Source of the DNA: Spartobacteria bacterium
GTDB taxonomy: Bacteria > Verrucomicrobiota > Verrucomicrobiia > Chthoniobacterales > UBA10450
Length of the DNA stretch: 60,641 bases
Direction: 5' to 3'
Assembly (NCBI GenBank): GCA_021325495.1
Contig: JAJPGZ010000004.1
Coordinates: 1 to 60,641 of the forward strand
The position numbers and the translations under genes were made by a program. The notes under the pieces were generated by a model that was not told the DNA's origin, did no database searches, and worked only from the letters and a program-made list of their open reading frames with translations. Of the stretch, positions 51,463-60,432 are shown one piece after another. Position 1 is the stretch's first letter; each line of letters opens with the position of its first letter.

Positions 51463-52421
51463 GGACTCTGTAGCAGCTTCGAAGTATCAGTCGAGCCTTT
51501 GTAGAATCGGGCGTCCTTTCCGTCCTGCACCGCTTTCGCGATCAATTCTTTCGGGACGTCGGTTGTGAATTTGATTCGCTTCCACGCCTGCGCCACATCG
51601 TCCGGAGCGAAATTGGTTTTCGTTTCCTCTTTCAGTTCCGCGATCAACAACTTCTGCGCTTCATCCGGGTGCGTCTGGATCCAATCGGTCAGCTCTTTGT
51701 TCGCGCTCACGATTTTCTGCGCAAGATCGACATGTTCCTTTAGAAACTTCGCGCTCGACGCCAGCCAGGTCGTGATCACGTCTTTGTCCTCGAGAAAAAC
51801 TTTTCCGTTCGCTTGTCGCTCGAGTCGCGTGACCCACGGCTCAACCGTCCACACCGCATCGACACTGCCTTTTTGAAATAATCCGAGCTGATCCGGATTG
51901 TTCGTCGGCACGACCATGGCATCGCCGCCCGTTTGGGTGACGTTAATCCCCTGCGCTTTCAACCACGCGCGACACGAAATGTCCTGCGTGTTTCCGAGCT
52001 GCGGCGTCGCGATTTTCTTGCCGCGAAAATCGGCCGCGGTTTTGATCGGTCCGTCTGGCCTAACGACAAGCGCAGCGCCGGCATTGGCCGCGCCCGAGAT
52101 GATGCGAATCTCTTCGCCATTCGATTTGAAATGCGCATTGAGCGCGGGCCCTTGGCCGACGTAGGTGACGTCGAGCGACCCGGCGAAGACCGCTTCCATC
52201 GCGGAAGGCCCGGCGTTGTAGGTGAACCACTGGATGTCGATTTTGTCGCCGAGCCGTTGCTCGAACCAGCCTTTGTGCTGACGCGACAACGCATGCGCAA
52301 TCACGCCCTGCGCATGCGTGATGTTCGGAAAATGTCCGAAGCGAATGGTGACTTTGTCTTCTCCTCGCGCGAACTGCGCGAAGATCGACATCGTACATAG
52401 AAGAATGATCTTCGTGTTCAT
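51459..52421 (-). CDS. ABC importer substrate-binding protein (SsuA/TauA-like)
   Basis: 320 residues. The signal peptide MNTKIILLCTMSIFAQFARG contains a repeat copy (52381, MSIF). The mature protein has the SsuA/NrtA fold landmarks RFGHFPNITHAQGVIAHAL, FAGSLDVTYVGQGPALNAH, GKKIATPQLGNTQDISCRAWL and VWTVEPWVTRL. It binds a small organic acid, sulfonate most likely. First gene of the four-gene operon; 18 bp after the porin gene. Confidence 0.9.
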   Translation of the reverse strand: MNTKIILLCTMSIFAQFARGEDKVTIRFGHFPNITHAQGVIAHALSRQHKGWFEQRLGDKIDIQWFTYNAGPSAMEAVFAGSLDVTYVGQGPALNAHFKSNGEEIRIISGAANAGAALVVRPDGPIKTAADFRGKKIATPQLGNTQDISCRAWLKAQGINVTQTGGDAMVVPTNNPDQLGLFQKGSVDAVWTVEPWVTRLERQANGKVFLEDKDVITTWLASSAKFLKEHVDLAQKIVSANKELTDWIQTHPDEAQKLLIAELKEETKTNFAPDDVAQAWKRIKFTTDVPKELIAKAVQDGKDARFYKGSTDTSKLLQSP

Positions 52422-52439
52422 CGGTTTCGTTAGGCGAAA

Positions 52440-53876
52440 TCAGAAGATCACCTGCAACCGCATCAACACTTCGTCGAAGTCATCCTGCCCGAGTATCGGA
52501 TGCGCTTCGCGAAAATCCGACCAGGTGTGCACATAGTTCGCCATCACCTTCACCGAATCGCCGTGAATGTAGTAATTGAGCCCGCCAGTGATGGAGTGAA
52601 TGCCGTCGTTGCCGAACTGGCCGGGATTGAGCGCTTCCCATTTAACCACCGCCTGCAATTTTTTCGGGAGAATGAAGTAACTTCCCTGCACATAAAAACC
52701 GCTCGGCTCGAAATCGGCGAAGCCGGGTGGCACGCCGTTTACATTTCGGCCGTTCACTTCCTCGTGGAAATATTCGGCGATCAAATCGAACGGCCCAACA
52801 TTCAGCCATCCATCGACACTCCAGGCGACGCGCTCGTCCGCTCCAGTCAATGTGTAGGCGGTGAGCGAGCCGTCAGGACTCACACGCAAATTTCCGGCGG
52901 GCGTAATGTTGGTTCCGGCGTCGTCGCGCGAGTGCAAAATATCGCCGCCGAGTTTTAGACTCGATTCGACGTTCGCGATTGTCCCCTTCCACGGCAACAA
53001 CTCGAGCCGTCCCACGGTCATGAAATTGTTGTTGTCGTTGTTATTAAAGTTGCGCCCGTTGCCGTTGAAAATACCGGCGTAATACGTCACGAGTTCTTTT
53101 TCTTCCGGAAAAATATTCGCGAGTGGTTTGCCCCAAATCTGCAAACCGATTTGTCGTTCCGGCGTGAGCGCGCTCGTTGGCAAACTTCGTTCAATCGTAA
53201 ATATCTTCGTATCGGGCGTGATCTGCTCTAGCCCAAACGGCGCCTTCCATTGTCCGACTTTGATGTTCGCCTCCGGAATCGCGTGCCAGTTGATGAAAAT
53301 ATCGGTGCCGGAAAAATCGACCCGATTTGAATTCGTCACCGTTGTAAACGAACCGTCGGAGTTGCGGCGCGATGCCGTGATCGCGGTGTCGCTTTGCTCG
53401 AAATCGCCTTCGATTTTGAAATCGAACTGCTCGGCGAAGTCGCCGATGAGACTGATGCGCGCACGACGAAGACGGAAGCGGTTCTTCAACGCGTTCGCGC
53501 CGAAGCGCCCTTCGAAGGCGGATACATCGCCGCCCTCATAATTCATCTGGATGTAACCGCCGAGTGTGAGTTTGTATTCAGGACCGCCCGGCACGACGTA
53601 AACCGGCGTCTTCTCTTCGGTAGTTGTCGATCTTTCGATTACGCCTTTACCGTCGGACGCGATTTTGGTCTTGGATTTCGCACCGGTTTCGGAAGTGGCG
53701 GTGCCTTTCTTTAATGATTTAACCTCCGCTTCGAGCTCGGCATTTCGCTGCTGCAACTTTTCGACGGCACGCTCGAGTTTTTCCAAACGATCGGCATCCG
53801 TGGCCGCTTGCGTTTTACCTAACGTCAACAACAACAGCACTGCCATTACGCTTAGCAATCCTTGTTTGATCGACAT
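52440..53876 (-). CDS. OprO/OprP-like porin
   Basis: 478 residues. Signal peptide MSIKQGLLSVMAVLLLLTLGKTQA, a short coiled coil (about 27-58, DRLEKLERAVEKLQQRNAELEAEVKSL), then a barrel with FRLRRARISLIGDFAEQFDFKIEGDFE and a terminal Phe. Phosphate-selective porins share this layout. It precedes the SsuABC-like genes by 18 bp and may be the outer-membrane entry for the same substrate. A strong AAGGAG ribosome site (53884-53889) precedes the ATG. Confidence 0.9.
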   Translation of the reverse strand: MSIKQGLLSVMAVLLLLTLGKTQAATDADRLEKLERAVEKLQQRNAELEAEVKSLKKGTATSETGAKSKTKIASDGKGVIERSTTTEEKTPVYVVPGGPEYKLTLGGYIQMNYEGGDVSAFEGRFGANALKNRFRLRRARISLIGDFAEQFDFKIEGDFEQSDTAITASRRNSDGSFTTVTNSNRVDFSGTDIFINWHAIPEANIKVGQWKAPFGLEQITPDTKIFTIERSLPTSALTPERQIGLQIWGKPLANIFPEEKELVTYYAGIFNGNGRNFNNNDNNNFMTVGRLELLPWKGTIANVESSLKLGGDILHSRDDAGTNITPAGNLRVSPDGSLTAYTLTGADERVAWSVDGWLNVGPFDLIAEYFHEEVNGRNVNGVPPGFADFEPSGFYVQGSYFILPKKLQAVVKWEALNPGQFGNDGIHSITGGLNYYIHGDSVKVMANYVHTWSDFREAHPILGQDDFDEVLMRLQVIF

Positions 53877-53929
53877 GTTTATTCTCCTTGGTTTTGTTTT
53901 GGTTTTTCGTTGAGGAACTCTATATACGC

Positions 53930-56068
53930 CTAACTAATAGGCAGTTCGACGGTGAAAGTCGCGCCTAATCCGAGCCCTTCACTTCGCGCATTAATGGCGC
54001 CGCCGTGCATCTCGACAATCACTTTGGTAATGGCGAGGCCGAGACCGAGGCCGCCGCGTTGCGCGTCGATCTGCTCGAAGGCGTCGAAGATTTTTTCGAG
54101 ATAACGCGGCTCGATCCCGAGCCCTTTGTCCGCGATCTCGACCACGATCTTGTCGTCGCGATTGAAAGTGCGCACGCGAATCTCGCCGTCGAGCGACGAA
54201 AATTTGTAGGCGTTGCGAAAAAGATTCCAGAAGACCTGCTGCAAACGCGGGCCGTCGCCTTTGCATTCGTGCGGCTGCGCCGCGAACTCCATCTCCACAT
54301 GAAGATGTCGATCTTGCATTTCGCCGCGCACGATTTCGAAAGCGTTGCGCACGATCTCGTGAATATCGACGCGCGCGATCTGGAGCTGAAGTTTGCCGCG
54401 CGTAATGCGAGTGAGATCGAGCAGATCGTCCACCAGTCGCGCTTCCAGTTCCACATTCCGGCAGATCATGCGGAGGCCTTCTCGCATTTCATTGTTCAGC
54501 CTGGGGTCGTCCGCCATTCCTTCCGCCCAAAGCAACACCGGCGTGAGCGGCGTGCGCAATTCGTGACTGAGCATGGCGAGAAATTTGTCTTTAGCCGCGT
54601 TCGCTGCTTCCGCGTTCGCCCTGGCTTGCTCCAGTTCCCGCTCGACCCGGCGTTGCTCGATGAAAAGCCCGATCTGACTTCCGAGGGCGGTGACAAACTG
54701 CAGCAGGTCTTTGTCTGGCTCGACCAAATTATGACTCAACAATTCGATGACGCCGTTAACGCGATGTTCGGCGAAGAGGGGAAACGCGAATGCGCCGCGC
54801 AAGCCCGCTTCTTTCGCGTGCGGTGCACGCGGAAAATTTTCGTCGACGAGCACGTCGCGAACCCATGCCGCATCGTTCGATTGCCATACGCGCCCGGGCA
54901 AACCTTCGGCGGCGCTAAATTGAATCGACGCGCAGGCTTTCCCGAACTTTTCCAATTTTTCCGAGCCAGGCTGCCAAAAGGTGGAACAACGTAGACGCTG
55001 CACAGACTCGTCCATCACCCAAATGCCGGCGTAAACCCAATCGCCGATGGAGGCGATCATTTGCAGAATCGGCCAACTCGCATCTTCCAGCGCGCGCGAA
55101 CCGGCCAGAACACTCGCGACCGCGTACTGCGCGAGACGCCGGCGGTCCGCGCGATTGCGCGCGGTAATGTCACGCGCGATTTTTGATGCGCCGATGACAT
55201 GGCCTTGCGCGTCATTGATCGGCGAAACCGTCAACGAAATATTCAGCAGCGCGCCAGTTTTGTGACGTCGCAACGTTTCGTAATGTTCCACTCGTTCGCC
55301 GCGCCGGACGCGATCGAGAATCTGCGGCTCCTCCTGTTGTCGATCTTGCGGAATGATCAGCGTCACCAGCTGGCCGATCGTTTCCTTCGCGTCGTAACCA
55401 AACAAACGCTCCGCGCCTTTGTTCCAGGAGGTGATCTGCATTTCCAAATCGGTGCCGATGATTGCGTCATCGGATGATTCCACGATGGCGGCGAGCCGGC
55501 GCAAGGCCAGGTCGCGCCGGCTGCGCTCGGTGATGTCGCGCAAATACGCGGTGAAGAACGGTTCGTTGTCGATCTTCGTCGCATTGATCGCGAGCTCGAC
55601 CAGAATTTCGGTGCCGTCGCGATGAACCGCGTTGATCTCGATGCGACGCCCGATCACGGGTCCCTCGCCCGTCTTCAGAAAACGCGCGAGTCCGTCACGA
55701 TGCATTTGTCGCAGCGCCGGCGGAACGATCAGCTCGGCCAGCTCGCGCCCGATCGCTTCCTCGCGTTTGTAACCGAAAGTTTGTTCGGCCGCGGGATTGA
55801 ACTCCCGCACGATTCCGTGCGCATCCATGCTGATGATGCAATCGAGCGCGGAATCGAGAATGGCGCGATTGAGCGCGGCAAGCGTTTCCGGTGAAGCGCT
55901 ATTCTCGTCGGGTAATCGCTTCCGGGGCACGATTGTTTTTACACCGGTGAGGCTTTCTCCGACAATGCTTTGATTCCTTAATGCGAAACATTTGAATCTT
56001 TTGCTGTGACCATGATGCTCAATTCGAAATGAAAGCACTTTGCGTCGTCGAACCCGGCAATGCGCCAA
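53930..56068 (-). CDS. PAS-PAS-GAF sensor histidine kinase
   Basis: Up to 712 residues. Two PAS domains (about 65-180 and 190-305) are followed by a GAF domain (about 330-480), HisKA with the phospho-acceptor FLAMLSHELRTPLTP, and HATPase (NAYKFSS, DKGLGIEP, GGLGLGLAI). There are no TM helices, so it is cytoplasmic. Probable stimuli are redox or small molecules. The first ~45 codons overlap the divergent glycosyltransferase gene; GTG at 55930 is a likely real start. No cognate regulator is adjacent. Confidence 0.88.
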   Translation of the reverse strand: MAHCRVRRRKVLSFRIEHHGHSKRFKCFALRNQSIVGESLTGVKTIVPRKRLPDENSASPETLAALNRAILDSALDCIISMDAHGIVREFNPAAEQTFGYKREEAIGRELAELIVPPALRQMHRDGLARFLKTGEGPVIGRRIEINAVHRDGTEILVELAINATKIDNEPFFTAYLRDITERSRRDLALRRLAAIVESSDDAIIGTDLEMQITSWNKGAERLFGYDAKETIGQLVTLIIPQDRQQEEPQILDRVRRGERVEHYETLRRHKTGALLNISLTVSPINDAQGHVIGASKIARDITARNRADRRRLAQYAVASVLAGSRALEDASWPILQMIASIGDWVYAGIWVMDESVQRLRCSTFWQPGSEKLEKFGKACASIQFSAAEGLPGRVWQSNDAAWVRDVLVDENFPRAPHAKEAGLRGAFAFPLFAEHRVNGVIELLSHNLVEPDKDLLQFVTALGSQIGLFIEQRRVERELEQARANAEAANAAKDKFLAMLSHELRTPLTPVLLWAEGMADDPRLNNEMREGLRMICRNVELEARLVDDLLDLTRITRGKLQLQIARVDIHEIVRNAFEIVRGEMQDRHLHVEMEFAAQPHECKGDGPRLQQVFWNLFRNAYKFSSLDGEIRVRTFNRDDKIVVEIADKGLGIEPRYLEKIFDAFEQIDAQRGGLGLGLAITKVIVEMHGGAINARSEGLGLGATFTVELPIS

Positions 56069-57870
56069 GCACGCGTCTGCGCTTGCGTGATTGCGTCGAA
56101 CTTTACCGGCGACTTGGGGTGGAGACGACGGTCATTTCGCGCCGGCGTTCGGACATGGCGAAGCGCTCGCATTTGCTCCGGGAAGCGGCGCGTCACGACG
56201 TGGTCGTGCTTTTCAAAACGCTCGGGTTCACTCCGCTCGAATTGCAACTGCTCCAGCGCGCGAACCCGCACCTCATTTTCGATTTCGACGACGCGGTCAT
56301 GTTTCGCGATCAAAAATATCGCCGGCCGTTGCGCGCGAAAAATTTCAAAAAATTTCTGCGCACGGTGAAACGTTGCCAGGCCGTCGTCGCCGGAAATGAT
56401 TTCCTCGCCTGCTTCGCCCGCGCGTGCGGAGTGCGCACGATCATTCTGCCGACGTCGATCGCTCTCTCACGTTACAAATTAAAAGAACATCGCGACGGCC
56501 ACGGCCTAACGATTGGCTGGCTTGGCTTGAGCGATGGGCTGCCCTATCTGCGTTACATCCAGCCCGCCTTGCAGCGTCTGAGCGAAAAGTTTCCCGGCCT
56601 TCGCCTGCGCGTGATCTCGGACAAACCGCTGCACATGTCCGGGATCAAGATCGACAACGACACGTGGAAGATCGAGACCGAGCAAGCCGAGCTCGCCGGG
56701 TTCGACATCGGCATCATGCCGTTGTGGGACTCGGTTTGGACGCGGGGCAAATGCGGTTACAAAATTTTGCAATACATGGGCGTGGGCACGCCCGTGGTCG
56801 CGTCCGATGTCGGCGTAAATAACGAGATCATCAACCACGGCGAAAACGGATTTCTCGCGCGCACGATGGACGATTGGGTCGATGCGCTCGCGCAATTGAT
56901 CGAAAATGCGGCGCTGCGGAAAACTTTCGGTCTGCGCGGACGCGAATTGATCGAGCAAAAATTCTCGCTCGATACTTTCGCGGAAGGTTACGTGAAGTTG
57001 ATGCGCGAAGTCGTGCGCGCGCCGCGAGAGTACGATGTCGATCTTGCCACCAAGCGAACACTTGGCCGGTGGAACATCAGCAGCCGCGCCCGCGAACTTT
57101 CCGGCGGCGACGCCATCGTCATTTCCGTTCCGAAAAGCGGCCGCACCTGGATACGCACTTTTCTCTGCGCCTATTTTTGCAAACGCACCGGCCATCCGTT
57201 TACCTTGCGGCCGGACGATTATCACGACGAACACATCCCGCGTTTAATTTTCTCGCACGATCTCGCCGAGCAACACATGAAAGCACGCTGGTGGGACCGC
57301 ATCCGCGGAAAATATCTTGTGCCTGCGCGTGAGCTGGCGCGCGCGAAAATTATTTTGCTCGTGCGCGATCCGCGCGACGCCTTCGTTTCGCTTTACATGC
57401 AGCTCGTGCATCGCACCCGCGAAACGCCGGAGCGCGTGAAACGCAAAACGCCGGGCGAACTTCTGCGCGATCGCCGTTACGGCATCATGGCCATCATCAA
57501 AACGATGAACCGTTGGTTCGCCGAATTCGCGCAGCGGAAAAATTTTGCGCTGCTGCGTTACGAATCGTTGCGCAGCGCGCCCGCGGAAAACTTTCGCATC
57601 TTGCTCGAAGCGCTCGGCGAAACGCAAATCGATGAAGAAGCGTTGCAACACGCGGTCATCTTTTCCGATTTCGAAAACATGAAGAAGCTCGAGGCGGAAG
57701 GATTTTTCGATTCGAAGATTTTGCGTTCGCCCAACGTGCAGAACCCGGAAGGATTTAAAGTGCGTCGCGGGAAAGTCGGCGGCTATCGCGATTATCTTTC
57801 GATCGAAGACCAGGCTTTCGCGGCCGAAGCGCTCCGCCATCTCGATCCGCACTTCGGATACACCGCGTAA
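56029..57870 (+). CDS. Glycosyltransferase-sulfotransferase fusion protein
   Basis: 613 residues. The N-terminal part (about 1-340) is a GT-B glycosyltransferase (FDFDDAVMF, KCGYKILQYMGVGTPVVAS, NNEIINHGENGFL). The C-terminal part (about 365-613) is a PAPS sulfotransferase with 5'-loop VPKSGRTWIRTFL and 3'-motif VRDPRDAFVS. One protein could add and sulfate a sugar. Its TAA stop is part of repeat 57869, which also supplies the next gene's ATG. Copies at 56647 (KIDN) and 57036 (VDL, in the linker between the domains). Confidence 0.88.
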   Translation: MKALCVVEPGNAPSTRLRLRDCVELYRRLGVETTVISRRRSDMAKRSHLLREAARHDVVVLFKTLGFTPLELQLLQRANPHLIFDFDDAVMFRDQKYRRPLRAKNFKKFLRTVKRCQAVVAGNDFLACFARACGVRTIILPTSIALSRYKLKEHRDGHGLTIGWLGLSDGLPYLRYIQPALQRLSEKFPGLRLRVISDKPLHMSGIKIDNDTWKIETEQAELAGFDIGIMPLWDSVWTRGKCGYKILQYMGVGTPVVASDVGVNNEIINHGENGFLARTMDDWVDALAQLIENAALRKTFGLRGRELIEQKFSLDTFAEGYVKLMREVVRAPREYDVDLATKRTLGRWNISSRARELSGGDAIVISVPKSGRTWIRTFLCAYFCKRTGHPFTLRPDDYHDEHIPRLIFSHDLAEQHMKARWWDRIRGKYLVPARELARAKIILLVRDPRDAFVSLYMQLVHRTRETPERVKRKTPGELLRDRRYGIMAIIKTMNRWFAEFAQRKNFALLRYESLRSAPAENFRILLEALGETQIDEEALQHAVIFSDFENMKKLEAEGFFDSKILRSPNVQNPEGFKVRRGKVGGYRDYLSIEDQAFAAEALRHLDPHFGYTA

Positions 57871-57877
57871 GATCGAC

Positions 57878-58621
57878 ATGTACACTCGTCGGCCGCCTGT
57901 GCTCATCCTCGGCGCGCATCGTTCCGGCACGAGCGCGACCGCGCACGCCTTGCAGTTGTTAGGCCTGCAAATCGGGCAACATCTCGACAGCCATTTCGAA
58001 CCGTATTCGCTGCAACGTGTGCACGAAGATTATCTGCGGCGGGTCGGCGCGCGCTGGTTCGAGCCGCGTCCGTTTCTCGAACATATCGAGACGCATCACG
58101 GTCTGCGCGACTGCGTCAATTATTTGCGCGCGCAAAGTTCTGGAAAACTTTTCGGTTATCGAAATAACGCCGAAGGTTTTTGGATGCGGGCGCGGATTCG
58201 TTTCGGCGCGGCCTGGGGCTGGAAGGAACCGCGCACCACTTTGTTCGCGCCGGCGTGGCTCGAAATTTTTCCGAATGCGAAACTGCTGCACGTCGTGCGC
58301 GATCCGCGCGCGGCGGCGGAGAGCATTCGCGCGCGCGAGCTAAAATTTCAGGCCGCGGGCGATGCGCCCAGCGGCAAGATCGACAATATCGATTTCGCGA
58401 CCGATCTCGTGCTTACTTATATAGAAGCGGGCGAACGTCTGGCGCGTTCGCCGAATTATCGCCGCGTCCACTTCGAAGATTTGCAAGCGAACCCGCCCTA
58501 CGTTTTGCGCGAGCTGGCGGAGTTTTGCGATTTGTCGTTAGACGAACTCGAGGCCGCGGCCGCTACGATCCGCTCGGGCAACGCAAGATCGACAACGACG
58601 AAGATCGACAATCCTATTTGA
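57878..58621 (+). CDS. Sulfotransferase family protein
   Basis: 247 residues. PAPS loop ILGAHRSGTSATAHAL at about 10-25 and VVRDPRAAAESI at about 140-151. Probably acts with the preceding fusion enzyme. The ATG is within the repeat TAAGATCGACATG. The last 12 residues (ARSTTTKIDNPI) are produced by two further copies (58585, 58601), so the C-terminus looks repeat-built. It ends overlapping the convergent response-regulator gene by 8 bp. Confidence 0.88.
   Translation: MYTRRPPVLILGAHRSGTSATAHALQLLGLQIGQHLDSHFEPYSLQRVHEDYLRRVGARWFEPRPFLEHIETHHGLRDCVNYLRAQSSGKLFGYRNNAEGFWMRARIRFGAAWGWKEPRTTLFAPAWLEIFPNAKLLHVVRDPRAAAESIRARELKFQAAGDAPSGKIDNIDFATDLVLTYIEAGERLARSPNYRRVHFEDLQANPPYVLRELAEFCDLSLDELEAAAATIRSGNARSTTTKIDNPI
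58585..58610 (+). repeat. Tandem pair of the 10-mer, 16-bp period, coding
   Basis: Two AAGATCGACA copies 16 bp apart at the very end of the sulfotransferase gene; the only close pair that deviates from the 15-bp period. Confidence 0.9.
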
Positions 58622-59294
58622 CGTTCATCGCGTCTTCCCAGCGAATGGCCGCGCGCAACAATTCGCTGAGCGAATTCACGCCGAACTTTTCTTTCGCGCG
58701 CGCGCAATACGCCTGCACCGTTTTCAAGCTCAGGTGCAAATCTTCCGCGATCTGCGACGTGGTCCGGCCCTGGCCTAACAAACGAAAGATTTCCAGCTCG
58801 CGATCGCTCAACTGCTCGACCGGCGAGGCCGCGTCGCGTTTGCGCGAATTCATGCGACGCGCCATGGCGTTGACCACGCGTTCGCTCACGTAAACATCGC
58901 CCCCGAGCACGCGACGAATGGCGGTGAGAATGCTCTTGGTCGACTCGCGTTTCATGACGTAACCGCGCGCACCGGCGCGCAAGGCGCGCTCGGCATAAAG
59001 CGCTTCGTCGTGCATCGACAAAACGATGAGCGCGACCAAAGGAAATTCGGCCTCCAGGTTTTTCACGAGCTCGAGACCGGATTCGTTCTTGAGCGAAATG
59101 TCGACCAACGCGACATCGGGCCGATCTTCGCGAATGCGCGTGATCGCTTCAGCGGAATCTTCCGCCTGCCCGCACACGATCATGTCTTGTTGCTGATTGA
59201 TGAGACTGGCCAGGCCCTCGCGCACGAGCGGGTGGTCGTCGATGAGAAGAATGCGGTGTTTGCGTGTGGTGTGTCCGTTAGTTTTCTGGTTCAT
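58614..59294 (-). CDS. NarL/FixJ-type response regulator
   Basis: 226 residues. The receiver domain has the acidic pocket IDDHP, phospho-acceptor Asp in VALVDISLKN and Lys in YVMKRES. The LuxR-type HTH at the C-terminus is LSDRELEIFRLLGQGRTTSQIAEDLHLSLKTVQAYCARAKEKF. It is preceded on the same strand by its sensor kinase, whose 3' end overlaps this start by 17 bp. Target genes are unknown. Confidence 0.94.
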   Translation of the reverse strand: MNQKTNGHTTRKHRILLIDDHPLVREGLASLINQQQDMIVCGQAEDSAEAITRIREDRPDVALVDISLKNESGLELVKNLEAEFPLVALIVLSMHDEALYAERALRAGARGYVMKRESTKSILTAIRRVLGGDVYVSERVVNAMARRMNSRKRDAASPVEQLSDRELEIFRLLGQGRTTSQIAEDLHLSLKTVQAYCARAKEKFGVNSLSELLRAAIRWEDAMNVK

Positions 59295-60432
59295 AGGAGT
59301 TTTTCTGGGCGGCGCGCGCGGAACTGATGTGACAGAGCACGCGGGTGCCGCGCGGATGGCGGCGTTCGATACGAAAATCGGCGCCGATCATTGAAGCGCC
59401 ATGCGACATGAGGCGAAGTCCGAGCCCATGGCGCGATAAATCTTCCTGCACAAAGCCGACGCCATCGTCCGCGATTTCGAGCAGAACTTTCTGGCCGTTG
59501 CGGCGCAAACGAATGTCGATGTGTTCGGCGCGAGCGTGTTTAACTGCATTCATGACCGCTTCCTGCGCGATGCGATACAACTGCGTTGCGACGACGGCGC
59601 TCGTCGCTGGCACCGGTTCGTCGATGTCGATCTTGCATTGCGCCTGAAAACGTTCCCACATGTTCTCGGCCAATCCGTGCAAGGCGCCCCCGAGACCTTC
59701 CGCATCGAGCTCAGGCGAAAAAAAACCGCGCGCGAGATTGCGAGTGAGATCGATGCCCTCCTCGATGTAACGCACGACTTTGTCCGCTTCGTTCACTTCG
59801 GGTGCGCCGCGCGCGACAAGATTTTCACGCAACGTTTCGGCCGTGAGCGCAGTGCCGGTGAGATGTTGTCCAAGACTATCGTGTAATTCCTGACCGAGGC
59901 GGCGGCGTTCCCGATCGGCCACGCCGGCGATCTCGCGATCGAGGCGCTCACGTTCCGCGATCTCGCGTCGCAATGCTTGCGTGCGTTCGCGCACGCGTTG
60001 GTCGAGCTCGAGAAAAAGGCTGCGCAATTTCGCGAGTAATCCGGTGAAGACAGCGTAAGCACCGAGGGTCATTCCGATGTTCCACCAGCCGACCGTGGGC
60101 AAACCAGCGGCGACGTCGGCGATGACCCACGCCACCACGCTCAACACGGCAAAGGTTAAGCCGAGCGAAAGACTGCTGAACCAGGTCCCGAGCGCGATCG
60201 GGACGAGATAAAACAGAAGAAACGTCTGCTCGTACCCGGTGAGGTAATCGATGTAGCCGAGGAACGCGACCAGAAACAAACAAAAGACAACGAGCGTGAT
60301 TTTGGAATTCGTTAGGCTGAAAATCCAGTCGCGTTTCGCATCGCGCGGGGCAGCGACATTAAAGGCGTGCGGTGCGGCCGGCGCAGCGATTCGCATGTCA
60401 TCCATAGAACGCCTCCAGACGAAAACGTTCAC
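59278..60432 (-). CDS. NarX-type sensor histidine kinase (HisKA_3)
   Basis: 384 residues (or 375 from ATG at 60405). Four TM helices at about 42-135 form a MASE-like input with no large periplasmic loop. A coiled coil (about 140-180) follows, then the HisKA_3 box ELHDSLGQHLTGTAL with the phosphorylated His, and HATPase motifs VMNAVKHA, DDGVGF and GLGLRLMSHG. Partner of the response regulator at 58614-59294. The copy at 59625 reads CKIDI. Confidence 0.92.
   Translation of the reverse strand: MNVFVWRRSMDDMRIAAPAAPHAFNVAAPRDAKRDWIFSLTNSKITLVVFCLFLVAFLGYIDYLTGYEQTFLLFYLVPIALGTWFSSLSLGLTFAVLSVVAWVIADVAAGLPTVGWWNIGMTLGAYAVFTGLLAKLRSLFLELDQRVRERTQALRREIAERERLDREIAGVADRERRRLGQELHDSLGQHLTGTALTAETLRENLVARGAPEVNEADKVVRYIEEGIDLTRNLARGFFSPELDAEGLGGALHGLAENMWERFQAQCKIDIDEPVPATSAVVATQLYRIAQEAVMNAVKHARAEHIDIRLRRNGQKVLLEIADDGVGFVQEDLSRHGLGLRLMSHGASMIGADFRIERRHPRGTRVLCHISSARAAQKNSYEPEN

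Noticed and set aside
14450..58610. CRISPR array made of the short repeats
   Set aside because: Core is 10 bp with 5-bp spacers, at most two units together, spread over the whole window; no cas genes.
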